Positions 37,787 through 48,830 of a stretch of DNA of 64,000 bases are shown here, in pieces. Origin of the DNA: Cellulomonas cellasea. Its GTDB lineage: Bacteria; Actinomycetota; Actinomycetes; Actinomycetales; Cellulomonadaceae. The first letter of the stretch is position 1. The number at the start of each line of letters is the position of its first letter. The position numbers and the translations under genes are program-made. The notes below the pieces were generated by a model. It saw nothing but the letters and a program-made list of their open reading frames with translations. It searched no databases and was not told the DNA's origin. The stretch lies in contig NZ_JAUDBQ010000002.1 of NCBI RefSeq assembly GCF_030372105.1, positions 310,001-374,000 of the forward strand, in the 5' to 3' direction.

Positions 37787-38878
37787 GTGGCACGCCGGCC
37801 GCTCGACGAGTCCGATGTCCGCATCCGCCCCGGACGCCGGGGCTCCCGGCCGCGCACCAAGACGCGCCCGGAGCACGCCGACGCCGAGTCGGCCCTCGTC
37901 ACCGGGGTCGACCGCGGCCGGTACACCGTGCTGGTGGACGCGGGCTCCCCGCAGGAGCGCCGGGCCATCGCGATGAAGGCCCGTGAGCTCGGCCGCGACC
38001 GCGTGGTCCCGGGCGACCGCGTCGACCTGGTGGGCGACACGTCGGGCGCCGACGGGTCGCTGGCCCGCATCGTCCGGATCACCGAGCGCACCACGGTGCT
38101 GCGCCGCACCGCCGACGACACCGACCCCGTGGAGCGGGTCATCGTCGCGAACGCCGACCAGCTCGTGATCGTCACGGCGCTCGCCGACCCCGAGCCCCGC
38201 ACCCGCATGATCGACCGCTGCGTCGCCGCCGCGTACGACGCCGGCATGGACGCGCTGCTCGCGCTCACCAAAGCCGACCTCGCCGACTCGGCCGAGCTCG
38301 TCGCGATGTACGAGCCCATCGGGGTCAAGGTGGTCGTCACCAGCCGCTCCGACGGCGACATCCATGGGCTCGACCTGCTCCGCGAGGCGCTCGCCGGGCG
38401 CACCTCGGTGCTCGTCGGGCACTCGGGCGTCGGCAAGTCGACGCTCGTCAACGCGCTGGTGCCGGACGCGTACCGGGCCGTCGGCGTCGTCAACGACGTG
38501 ACCGGCCGGGGCCGCCACACCTCGACGTCCGCCGTCGCCCTGCGGGTCCCCGAGCCGGCCGGGACGCCGGCCACGTGGGTCATCGACACGCCCGGCGTCC
38601 GCTCCTTCGGGCTGGCGCACGTCACCCCCGAGAACCTGCTGCGCGCCTTCGCCGACCTGTCCGAGGTCGCGCAGGAGTGCCCGCGGGGCTGCACGCACAC
38701 CGCCGACGCGCCCGACTGCGCCCTCGACGAGTGGGTCGCGGCGGCCCCCGACGACACTGTGCGGGCCGCCCGCGCCGCCCGTCTCGGCTCGTTCCGGCGG
38801 CTCCTCGCGAGCCGCACGGGCACCCTCGACGCCGACACCCGCGGCGCCGACAGCGACACCTCGGGCTCGGCCCCGTGA
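37787..38878 (+). CDS. rsgA: Ribosome small-subunit GTPase RsgA
   Basis: A 363-residue circularly permuted GTPase. An N-terminal OB-like part is followed by G4 LALTKADLAD, then G1 VLVGHSGVGKSTLVNALVP, G3 VIDTPGVRSFG, and the zinc finger ECPRGCTHTADAPDCAL. It acts late in 30S assembly. The GTG start lies 37 bases after aroA, with GGAGG nine bases upstream. The last 20 residues are Asp/Ser/Thr-rich. Confidence 0.96.
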   Translation: MARRPLDESDVRIRPGRRGSRPRTKTRPEHADAESALVTGVDRGRYTVLVDAGSPQERRAIAMKARELGRDRVVPGDRVDLVGDTSGADGSLARIVRITERTTVLRRTADDTDPVERVIVANADQLVIVTALADPEPRTRMIDRCVAAAYDAGMDALLALTKADLADSAELVAMYEPIGVKVVVTSRSDGDIHGLDLLREALAGRTSVLVGHSGVGKSTLVNALVPDAYRAVGVVNDVTGRGRHTSTSAVALRVPEPAGTPATWVIDTPGVRSFGLAHVTPENLLRAFADLSEVAQECPRGCTHTADAPDCALDEWVAAAPDDTVRAARAARLGSFRRLLASRTGTLDADTRGADSDTSGSAP

Positions 38879-38945
38879 GCGCGGGCGCCGTCTCGCTGGT
38901 GCGATCCGAGGCCGGTAGCGGCCCGCGCCCCGCTACGGTGTGCCC

Positions 38946-39743
38946 ATGAGCCTGCGCCCCGGGTACGACGACGACCTGCGCCTCGCGCACGTGATGGCCG
39001 ACCAGGTCGACTCCGTGACGATGTCCCGTTTCAAGGCGCTGGACCTGCGCGTGGACACCAAGCCCGACCTGACCCCGGTGTCCGACGCCGACCGCACCGC
39101 GGAAGAGGTCATCCGCACGCAGCTCAGCCGGGCCCGGTCACGCGACGCCGTGCACGGCGAGGAGATGCCCGACACCGGCCACGGGCCGCGGCGCTGGGTG
39201 GTCGACCCGATCGACGGCACCAAGAACTTCGTCCGCGGCGTGCCCGTGTGGGCGACCCTCATCGCGCTGATCGACAACGACGAGGTCGTGATCGGCGTGG
39301 TCAGCGCACCCGCCCTCGGCCGCCGCTGGTGGGCCGCGAAGGACTCCGGCGCCTGGACGGGCCGCTCACTGGCCTCCGCCACCCGGATGCGGGTCTCCGC
39401 CGTGAGCGAGCTCAAGGACGCGTCGTTCTCCTACTCCAGCCTCAGCGGCTGGGAGGAGCAGGGCCGGCTCGACAGCTTCCTCGACCTGACCCGCACCGTG
39501 TGGCGCACCCGCGCCTACGGGGACTTCTGGTCGCATGTGCTCGTCGGCGAGGGCGCCGTGGACTTCTCCGCCGAGCCGGAGCTCGCCCTGCACGACATGG
39601 CGGCCCTGGTGCCGATCATCACCGAGGCGGGTGGCCGGTTCACGTCGATCGACGGTGTGCCGGGCCCGTTCGGCGGCTCCGCGCTCGTGTCGAACGGGCT
39701 GCTGCACGACGCGGCGCTCGACGCGCTGAGCCCGCGGGGCTGA
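38946..39743 (+). CDS. hisN: Inositol-monophosphatase-family phosphatase, likely histidinol-phosphatase HisN
   Basis: A 265-residue IMPase-fold phosphatase with DPIDGTKNFVRGVPVWATLI (metal site), GEEMPDTG and an N-terminal KPDLTPVSDADR. The size and surroundings match actinobacterial HisN. The frame opens with a GTG at 38940, but TACGGT (38934-38939) lies 6 bases before the ATG at 38946, supporting a leaderless start there. A substrate other than histidinol phosphate cannot be ruled out. Confidence 0.85.
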   Translation: MSLRPGYDDDLRLAHVMADQVDSVTMSRFKALDLRVDTKPDLTPVSDADRTAEEVIRTQLSRARSRDAVHGEEMPDTGHGPRRWVVDPIDGTKNFVRGVPVWATLIALIDNDEVVIGVVSAPALGRRWWAAKDSGAWTGRSLASATRMRVSAVSELKDASFSYSSLSGWEEQGRLDSFLDLTRTVWRTRAYGDFWSHVLVGEGAVDFSAEPELALHDMAALVPIITEAGGRFTSIDGVPGPFGGSALVSNGLLHDAALDALSPRG

Positions 39744-39772
39744 CGCGCTGCTCCGCGCGAGAGCGTGGGGGC

Positions 39773-40240
39773 TCAGCGCGGGATGCCGCCGAGCTCGGTC
39801 ACGTCGTACCAGAGCAGGTCACGCTCGGCGAGGCGCTCGATGGCGCCCTCGTCACCGGTGACGGCGAGGGCCAGGTCGGCGGCGGCGTCGGGCTCGTCCA
39901 CATGCCCGCAGGCGACCGCCGCCAGCGGGACCGGCGAACGCAGCTCCACGAGGCTCGGCGCCACGCCGTCGTCGCCCACCGGCGAGACATCGGCATCGGG
40001 CACATCGGCGGAGAGCACGAGGCGAAACTGCGGGGCGTGCGGACGTCCGGCGACGAGCAGCAGCGCGTCATCCGCCGCGGCGAGCTGCGCGGCGTACTCG
40101 AGCTCCTCCTCGTCCTCCTCGGGCAGCGCGGCGCGCAGCGCGGGCGTCACCGCGTGCACACGCCGCGCCCCCAGCACGGGCTGCCCGCCGTCTGCGGGGT
40201 CGTCAAGCTCGTCGAGGGTCGCTGGGAGGTAGATACGCAC
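39773..40240 (-). CDS. Conserved actinobacterial hypothetical protein (DUF6912-like)
   Basis: A 155-residue soluble acidic protein beginning MRIYLPATLDELDD and ending in LLWYDVTELGGIPR. It has alternating beta strands and helices (FRLVLSADVPDAD) and acidic runs (EEDEEELEYA). It resembles a conserved actinobacterial family, DUF6912. No catalytic motif is evident. It converges with hisN and lies downstream of the Ssd-like gene. Confidence 0.65.
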   Translation of the reverse strand: MRIYLPATLDELDDPADGGQPVLGARRVHAVTPALRAALPEEDEEELEYAAQLAAADDALLLVAGRPHAPQFRLVLSADVPDADVSPVGDDGVAPSLVELRSPVPLAAVACGHVDEPDAAADLALAVTGDEGAIERLAERDLLWYDVTELGGIPR

Positions 40241-40266
40241 CCCCCTAGTGTGCCCGGCGGCGCGGC

Positions 40267-41631
40267 TCAGGCCTTCGCGAGGCGCGCCGCGACCGCGACC
40301 GCGTCGATCTCGTTCGTCACTGTCTGCTCCTGCGAGCCGGACTGAGACGCCTTGCGCGGGCCGCCCGAGACGCGCCCGGCCAGCCCGGTGAGCGCCCGCC
40401 GCACCGCCGAGCCGGGCACGATCTCGTGCAGGAGCCGCGCGTCGAGCAGCGCCGCGTCCAGCGCCGACGGGTCGTCCGGGACCAGGTGCGGGTCGACGAT
40501 GCCCGCGTACCGGGCGAGGGCCTCGGCGATGGCCTCCCCCGGCCGTGGCCCCGCGACGCCGGGCCGCACGCGGTTGACGACGACGGTGCGCCGCCCGGTC
40601 GCGCCCAACTCAGTCAACTCCGCCAGTGCGCGGACGAGTCGCTGCACCCCGATGGGGTCGGCGCCGCCGACCACCACGACCTCGTCCGCGTCGTGCAGCG
40701 CGGACAGCGTCGCCGCGTTGCGCCGTGGCGCGCGGGTGTCATAGCTGAGCACCTCGTCCTGCTCCACGCAGAACCCGCAATCGACGACTGTCCAGTCGGT
40801 CAGCGCGCGTGCGACGGTCCACACCACGTCGAGCGACGTCCCGGGCAACTCGGGCCACCGGTCGGCGCGCGAGATGCCGGACAGCACCCGCAGCCCTGGG
40901 GCCAGCAGCGGAGAGAGCCGGGCCAGCGCCTGGACGTCGAGCACGCCCTGGCCGGCGGCCCGCGCCGCCGCCGCGAGCCCTGGCGCCTCGTCGAGCAGCC
41001 CGACGGCCTGTGACACAGTCCCGCCATAGGTGTCCGCGTCGACCAGCAGCGCCGTCCGGCCCAGCACGGCGAGCTCGGCGGCGAGGTTCATCGCGACTGT
41101 GGTGCGACCAGGCGCCCCGGTGGCCCCCCAGACGGCGATGAGGCGGCCAGGCTCCCGCGCGGGGGTGGCCGCACCAGCGGCAGCGCCCTCCAGCCCTGCG
41201 GACGCGAACGGGGCTGCTGACGCGGCATGGCCTCCAGGCCGTTCGGCGCCCACTGCGGCGAGGGGCGACTCGAGGACGGCCACCACGTCGCGCACCAGCG
41301 CGGCGGCGCCCGCGGCGTCCTCGGGGGTGTCGACCACCAGCCCCACCCCAAAAGCGGTGATCCGCTCCGCCGCCCACCGCGAGCCCGCGTCCGCGACGCC
41401 CACGACGCGCACGCCGCACCGGTGCAGGGTCGCGACCGCCTCGCGGTCGAGCTGCGGCAAGTCTGCTGAGACGACGGCGACGCGGCCCAGACCCGCCTCC
41501 GCCGCTGCCAGCAGCTCGGCGAGGTCCGCGCAGCGCCGCGTGACGCTCAGCCTCCCCCCGGCGGCCTCCATCGCCTGCACGATCTGTGACTCCGCGCTCC
41601 CCCGGACCGCGCAGAGCACGCCGACCGCCAC
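40267..41631 (-). CDS. CpaE/Ssd-like ParA-superfamily ATPase of the Tad system
   Basis: A 454-residue protein with an N-terminal receiver-like domain (about residues 1-120), a variable linker and a MinD/ParA-type ATPase domain. The P-loop reads LIAVWGATGAPGRTTVAMNL, with Arg where the second Lys of the KGGxGKT form usually is. It continues ALLVDADTYGGTVSQAVGLL and VVDCGFC. In Mycobacterium the homologue Ssd (septum-site determining) sits just upstream of tadA; here it is about 28 kb away, 2 bases after a SAF-domain gene. Confidence 0.85.
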   Translation of the reverse strand: MAVGVLCAVRGSAESQIVQAMEAAGGRLSVTRRCADLAELLAAAEAGLGRVAVVSADLPQLDREAVATLHRCGVRVVGVADAGSRWAAERITAFGVGLVVDTPEDAAGAAALVRDVVAVLESPLAAVGAERPGGHAASAAPFASAGLEGAAAGAATPAREPGRLIAVWGATGAPGRTTVAMNLAAELAVLGRTALLVDADTYGGTVSQAVGLLDEAPGLAAAARAAGQGVLDVQALARLSPLLAPGLRVLSGISRADRWPELPGTSLDVVWTVARALTDWTVVDCGFCVEQDEVLSYDTRAPRRNAATLSALHDADEVVVVGGADPIGVQRLVRALAELTELGATGRRTVVVNRVRPGVAGPRPGEAIAEALARYAGIVDPHLVPDDPSALDAALLDARLLHEIVPGSAVRRALTGLAGRVSGGPRKASQSGSQEQTVTNEIDAVAVAARLAKA

Positions 41632-41633
41632 CG

Positions 41634-42305
41634 TCAGCCCCCGGTCCCGGGGACGTGCATGATCTGCACCGTGCCCGCGCCCGTCACGGCGGCGAGCACC
41701 GCCGGCAGCTCGTCCTGGGGGACGAGGACCTGCACCACGCTGGACCCGCCTGTGGTGAACGCCCCGTCGGGTCGCGTGACCTCGGCCACCACCAGCCCCT
41801 CGGCCAACGGCTTCGGCAGGGCCGGCGCTGTGGCGCCATCAGCCTGGCGGACGGGCTCCGGCACCTCCCACAGGTCGACCTGGGAACCTGCCACCACGTC
41901 CTGTGACAGCCGCTGGTCCACGGGGACGGCGAGCGGGCGCACGTCCAGGTCGCCCGCGGCGCCCACGGCGGAGCGCGGGAGGATCTCGCCGGCCTCCACG
42001 ACCCGCACGGCCACCGCGCGGTCCGGGACCCCGTCCGCGACGGTGAGGTACCGGTCCAGCTCGCCGGGGCCGAGGCGCACCTGGGCGACTCCGAGGCCGT
42101 CGGCGGCCAGCTCGCTGCCGGGGGTGATCGTGCCGCGCGCGACGTAGACGTCCACGGTGCGCTGGGCGTCCTGCACCACCCAGGAGCCCAGGGCCACCGA
42201 GCCTGCCACCATCGCGAGGCCGGCGAGCAGGCGCGGGTCGCGCCAGCCGGGCCTGCGCAACCGGCTCACCGGCGGCGCCGGCAGCTCAAGCACAGACGTG
42301 TCCAT
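41634..42305 (-). CDS. SAF-domain protein (CpaB/RcpC-like)
   Basis: A 223-residue protein with one N-terminal membrane helix (LLAGLAMVAGSVALGSWVV) followed by a SAF domain (YVARGTITPGSELAADGLGV ... VVEAGEILPRSAV), as in CpaB/RcpC pilus assembly proteins. I use the ATG at 42305, which has GAGGGAG six bases upstream. A 17-base tandem duplication lies in its leader. It is the first gene of the pair with the Ssd-like ATPase. Confidence 0.8.
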   Translation of the reverse strand: MDTSVLELPAPPVSRLRRPGWRDPRLLAGLAMVAGSVALGSWVVQDAQRTVDVYVARGTITPGSELAADGLGVAQVRLGPGELDRYLTVADGVPDRAVAVRVVEAGEILPRSAVGAAGDLDVRPLAVPVDQRLSQDVVAGSQVDLWEVPEPVRQADGATAPALPKPLAEGLVVAEVTRPDGAFTTGGSSVVQVLVPQDELPAVLAAVTGAGTVQIMHVPGTGG

Positions 42306-42313
42306 CCCGACTC

Positions 42314-42347
42314 CCTCTGCTGGCTGTCTTCCTCTGCTGGCTGTCTT
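42314..42347. repeat. Perfect 17-base tandem duplication in the SAF-gene leader
   Basis: CCTCTGCTGGCTGTCTT is present twice end to end (42314-42330 and 42331-42347). On the minus strand each copy ends AGCAGAGG, so the ribosome-binding region of the SAF gene is effectively doubled. Confidence 0.9.
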
Positions 42348-42493
42348 CGGTGCGACGTTGAGCGGAGCATCCATCCGCTCTGCTGGGCTCGTCGCGATGC
42401 CCATCATGCCGACAAGCGGGCAGGAAGAGGACATCCCCGTCACAGCCTTGTGCACAACGGCTCCCGCGTGCGCGTGCGTGCCACACTGCGAAC

Positions 42494-42724
42494 ATGGCTC
42501 CCAGGTTCCTCACGCTCGCCGACGTGACCGAGGTGCTGAACATCTCAGCAGCCCAGGCGTACGCCCTGGTGCGCTCGGGCGAGCTCCCCGCGATCCAGAT
42601 CGGCGGCCGCCTGCAGTGGCGCGTCGAGGCGCAGGAGCTCGAGCGGTACATCGAGCGCATGTACGCGCAGACGCGCGCGCGCATCGAGACGGACGCGGGC
42701 CAGCAGGTCGACATCCCGCACTGA
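42494..42724 (+). CDS. Small excisionase-type helix-turn-helix protein
   Basis: A 76-residue protein with a MerR/excisionase-type HTH: LTLADVTEVLNISAAQAYAL, then VRSGELPAIQIGGRLQWRVE and ELERYIERMYAQ. Such proteins bind DNA as small regulators. CACACT lies 6 bases before the ATG, so a leaderless start is possible. It is divergent from the SAF/Ssd pair and convergent with the next gene. No recombinase is nearby, so it is more likely a housekeeping regulator than a phage excisionase. Confidence 0.85.
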   Translation: MAPRFLTLADVTEVLNISAAQAYALVRSGELPAIQIGGRLQWRVEAQELERYIERMYAQTRARIETDAGQQVDIPH

Positions 42725-42748
42725 GGCCGACACCCCGCGCTCAGCGGC

Positions 42749-43279
42749 TCACCGCGACCGCACGGCGCAGAGGGCCGCGAACGGCACGGCGACAAGCCCA
42801 CCGCGTCGGGCCACCTCGCCATGCCCGACGGAGAGGTCGAGGTGGTCGGCGCCCACGCGTTCGATGCGCCCCGTGAGCTCGGCGCCGTCCACCTCCACCT
42901 GAACGAGCACACGGTCGCGCGCGAGCGCCCGCAACGCGTGCCCCAGCGTGAGCCGCCCCTCCACCACACCGGGCCCCGGCGCCACGGACCGGGTGAGTCC
43001 CGCGACCACGACGACAGCCGCCAGCGGGATGAGCGCCTGCCGGCCATGCGCCCCGAGGAGCAGCCACTGCGGGGCCGCGTCGAGGACGCGCCCCTCGGCG
43101 ACCGTCCCGCCGCGCAGGCGCACTGACAGATGGGCGCCGAGGGCGTCGCGCAGGCGGTCGCTGATCACGACAGTCGCCCGTTCCGCCCGGGTCAGCTCGG
43201 CGACCTGCGCGTCGAGCTCTGCGGCGCTCTGGGCGGCGAACTGGGCCTCGAGGTCGGCGAACAGGGCTTCCCAACGCAT
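42749..43279 (-). CDS. Conserved actinobacterial hypothetical protein
   Basis: A 176-residue protein starting MRWEALFADLEAQFAAQ, with a charged helical N-terminus and then a run of beta strands reminiscent of Sm-like or OB proteins (HLSVRLRGGTVAEGRVLDAA, RVLVQVEVDGAELTGRIERV). Homologues occur beside secA and HTH genes in actinobacteria. Function unknown. Confidence 0.65.
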   Translation of the reverse strand: MRWEALFADLEAQFAAQSAAELDAQVAELTRAERATVVISDRLRDALGAHLSVRLRGGTVAEGRVLDAAPQWLLLGAHGRQALIPLAAVVVVAGLTRSVAPGPGVVEGRLTLGHALRALARDRVLVQVEVDGAELTGRIERVGADHLDLSVGHGEVARRGGLVAVPFAALCAVRSR

Positions 43280-43416
43280 CTGGACACCGTAAGGGCGGAT
43301 CGTGTCGAGTTGTCCACTTCCGGCGCGATGTCTGGATCTTGCGGCTCCGATGCAGTAGACCTAGGGGCGCAAGCAACACCAAACGTCATCAAACTGCATG
43401 AAACGAGGGTGAACGC

Positions 43417-44244
43417 ATGACAGCGCTCGACCGCCCGCCCGGCGCCCCCCGCATCCTGAGGCTGCTGGCGCTGCCCGTGGGGCTCGCGGCCAGCGCCGCC
43501 CTCACCCTGCTGTTGGCCGTGCGGCTCCGGAGGGTCGCCACCGTCGACCTCTCGACGCTGCGGATCGACCAGGCCGTGGAGATCGGCATTGTCGGGATCG
43601 GCGCAGCCCTCACCGCGTGGCTGACCCTCTCGCTGCTCGTCGCGACAGCCTGCGCGGCGGCCCGCGTGCTCGGCGGCGGATGGGCTGCGGGCGAGCGGCT
43701 CGTCCACCGCTGCGCCCCCGCCCTGGTGCGGCGCACGCTGGTGCTGGCCGTCGGCGCAGGTCTCGGGATCTCCCTCGGCGGTGTGGCGCATGCGGCCGAC
43801 GCCGACCTGGGCTGGGCGCCCACCACGACCACCAGCGCCGGCGCGCACGTCGAGGCGGTCCCGACGACGCCACCCGCCCCGGTGGCTGGCGTCGACACGG
43901 CTCCCGACGCAACGTCCGGCGCCACGGCGATCACGGTGAGCGCGTCCACGCAGACGCCCCCGGCGCAGCCCTCGCCGGCACCGGCCGACGTCGGCGAGCC
44001 GACAGTGGCACAGGTCGTCGTGGCGCCTGGCGACAGCCTCTGGAAGCTCGCCGCCGAGCATCTCGGGCCCGAGGCCAGCACCGCGGAGATCGCCGCCGCC
44101 TGGCCGCGCTGGCATGAGGCGAACGCCGCGGCCATCGGCGCGGACCCCGACGTGATCCACCCTGGTCAGACGCTCGACGTGCCGACGCTTGCGCACGACG
44201 TGGCGCCCCTGGACGTTCCGTCGGCGGACGGGAGCGCGTCATGA
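43417..44244 (+). CDS. Membrane-anchored LysM domain protein
   Basis: A 275-residue protein with two or three N-terminal helices (LALPVGLAASAALTLLLAV; IGIVGIGAALTAWLTLSLLV; LVLAVGAGLGISLGGVAHA), a Thr/Pro/Ala linker, and a C-terminal LysM-type domain (VVVAPGDSLWKLAAEHLG ... IHPGQTLDVP). It should bind peptidoglycan or chitin-like glycans outside the membrane. GAGGGTG precedes the ATG. It overlaps the Rv3235-like gene. Confidence 0.85.
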   Translation: MTALDRPPGAPRILRLLALPVGLAASAALTLLLAVRLRRVATVDLSTLRIDQAVEIGIVGIGAALTAWLTLSLLVATACAAARVLGGGWAAGERLVHRCAPALVRRTLVLAVGAGLGISLGGVAHAADADLGWAPTTTTSAGAHVEAVPTTPPAPVAGVDTAPDATSGATAITVSASTQTPPAQPSPAPADVGEPTVAQVVVAPGDSLWKLAAEHLGPEASTAEIAAAWPRWHEANAAAIGADPDVIHPGQTLDVPTLAHDVAPLDVPSADGSAS

Positions 44245-44954
44245 CCGCCACAGCGCCTCCGCTGACCGGCGCCGAGGCCGCCCTGGCGCACCTCCGACCG
44301 ACGGCGGCCACCCCGCCGACGACCTCCGCACCGGTCCCCGAGGCACGGCGCGCATCCTCCCCCGCGACCCCGCCGACTCCCCCTGCTATGGCAGCTGAGC
44401 AGATTCCGGCCCCGCCACCGCCGAGCGCCGCGACCCGGCGGGCAGCCCAGCCCGCGGTCCACGTCCGGCTCATCCCCCACCTGTCACCGGGAAGCCGCCC
44501 GCGTGCGGCGAGCGGACCCGGCCCGGTGCGCCCGCCCACGCTCGAGGAGCGCGCCCTCGAACGGCGCCGCAACGCGCTCCGGGCCACACCCCAGGCCGCG
44601 CCTGACGAGCCGCGTGAGGACGCCCTGCCCGAGCCGACCTCCGTGTGCTGCTCGATCGTGCTCGTCGCACTGGAGTCGTTGACCGGCGCACGCTCCCTCC
44701 AGCAGCTCGCACGCTGGGTGACCCCGGAGCTCTACGAGCAGCTCGCCGCCCGCGCGGCAGTCACCGAGCGCGCATTAGGCGCCGACCGGCCAGCACAGCG
44801 GCCGGAGGTGCGCAGAGCGCGGGTCTGCCGGCTCGGCCGGCGGGTGGCGGAGGCGAGCATCGTCGTGCAGGACGGCTCACGCGTGCGCGCCGTGGCCATC
44901 CGGGTCGAGGAGCGCCGGGGCGCCTGGCGGGCCGTCGCCCTGGAGATCGGCTGA
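44241..44954 (+). CDS. Rv3235-family protein
   Basis: A 237-residue protein. The first 130 residues are Pro/Ala/Thr-rich and low-complexity. The C-terminal 100 residues carry the conserved Rv3235 domain (SLQQLARWVTPELYEQLAAR ... RVAEASIVVQDGSRVRAVAI). The family sits upstream of secA throughout the actinobacteria, but its role is unknown. It starts with an ATGA overlap with the LysM gene. Confidence 0.8.
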   Translation: MTATAPPLTGAEAALAHLRPTAATPPTTSAPVPEARRASSPATPPTPPAMAAEQIPAPPPPSAATRRAAQPAVHVRLIPHLSPGSRPRAASGPGPVRPPTLEERALERRRNALRATPQAAPDEPREDALPEPTSVCCSIVLVALESLTGARSLQQLARWVTPELYEQLAARAAVTERALGADRPAQRPEVRRARVCRLGRRVAEASIVVQDGSRVRAVAIRVEERRGAWRAVALEIG

Positions 44955-44991
44955 CGGCCTGACCCCCAACAGCCACGTCCGGCACATGACG

Positions 44992-45025
44992 AGAGGCCGG
45001 GTCGGCTTCCACCGACCCGGCCTCT
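44992..45025. terminator. Terminator between Rv3235-like and secA
   Basis: A perfect 14-base stem, AGAGGCCGGGTCGG with CCGACCCGGCCTCT, and a 6-base loop, lying between two convergent genes. Confidence 0.85.
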
Positions 45026-45034
45026 CCTCATGCG

Positions 45035-47818
<2,784 letters not shown>

Positions 47819-47918
47819 GCGTCACTCCCCACGTGTTCGCGCTCCGCACGCCGGGGCGTCGGAGCGGTCTGGGCGGACCCGACCGCACGGCCGGGGCGCT
47901 GACCATCGTAGGCGAGGG

Positions 47919-48827
47919 TTATGGCCTCGGTCGAAGAACGACCACCGCGAGCAGCAGCAGGAGGGCGCCCAGCACCCCCGCCACGCCCAACCGCTCGTCC
48001 CGCAGGAGCACCGCGCCGACGGTGGCGGCGAGGGGCTCGAGCAGCGCGAGCAGCGCCGCGGTGGTCCCTGGCACGGTGCGCAGACCGCGGAAGTACGCGG
48101 CGTAGGCCGCCGCGGTGGGCACCGCTCCAAGGAAGAGCACCAACGCCCAGCCGCCGGATTCCCGGGGCAGCAAGGGCCCGGCCCCCACCACCAGCACCGC
48201 GGCCGTGAGCAGCAGGCCGCCGCAGACGAACGCGAGGCCCACGAGCGGCAGCGCGCCCAGCCCAGGGACCGGGCGGGTGTTGAGCTGCGTCATCGCGGCG
48301 AACCCGGCCCCCGAGCCGAGCGCCAGGAGCACGCCGGCGCCGCCCGCGTCCCCGGACGCCGGCGCCCCGACGAGTAGGCCGAGGCCGCCAAGCGCCAGCA
48401 GGAGGGCGGCCAGCACCTGCCCCGACGGCGCCCGGCGGCTCCGCAGCGCGACCCCGGCCGCCACCATCACCGGCGCGGACCCGAGCGCGACAAGGGTCGC
48501 AGTCGCGACACCCGCGCTGGCGACCGCGCCGAAGAAGCACGCCTGGTAGAGGGCCGCGAGCGCCGCCGTCGCGGCCACCCTGCCCGCCGCGGCACGGGTG
48601 CGCGGCACCTGGTCGAGCCGGCCGGACACCGCGACGATGCCGAGCAGCAGGAGGCCGCCGGACAGCAGTCGGCATGCCGCGACGGCAGTCGCCGACATCC
48701 CCGCCACCGCGCCGAGCTCGGCGCCCGCGAGGCCGCCCGCCCCCCACAGCACGGCGCCCAGGGCCACCAGCGCGAAGTCACCTGATCGGGTCAACGCGAC
48801 GCGCGCGTCGACCCCCTCGGCGGCCAT
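47919..48827 (-). CDS. EamA/DMT-family transporter
   Basis: A 302-residue protein with about ten hydrophobic helices in two repeats (FALVALGAVLWGAGGLAGAE at the start; VPTAAAYAAYFRGLRTVPGT and LLEPLAATVGAVLLRDERLG in the second). The LLEPLAATVG element is typical of the EamA family. It probably exports a small metabolite or amino acid. It follows the YcaQ-like gene by 3 bases. Confidence 0.85.
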   Translation of the reverse strand: MAAEGVDARVALTRSGDFALVALGAVLWGAGGLAGAELGAVAGMSATAVAACRLLSGGLLLLGIVAVSGRLDQVPRTRAAAGRVAATAALAALYQACFFGAVASAGVATATLVALGSAPVMVAAGVALRSRRAPSGQVLAALLLALGGLGLLVGAPASGDAGGAGVLLALGSGAGFAAMTQLNTRPVPGLGALPLVGLAFVCGGLLLTAAVLVVGAGPLLPRESGGWALVLFLGAVPTAAAYAAYFRGLRTVPGTTAALLALLEPLAATVGAVLLRDERLGVAGVLGALLLLLAVVVLRPRP

Positions 48828-48830
48828 CTC

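Noticed and set aside
42494-42724. Excisionase-like HTH as evidence of a prophage or integrated element
   Set aside because: No integrase, attachment repeats or phage genes lie nearby, and the flanks are conserved housekeeping genes. The fold is also common in ordinary regulators.
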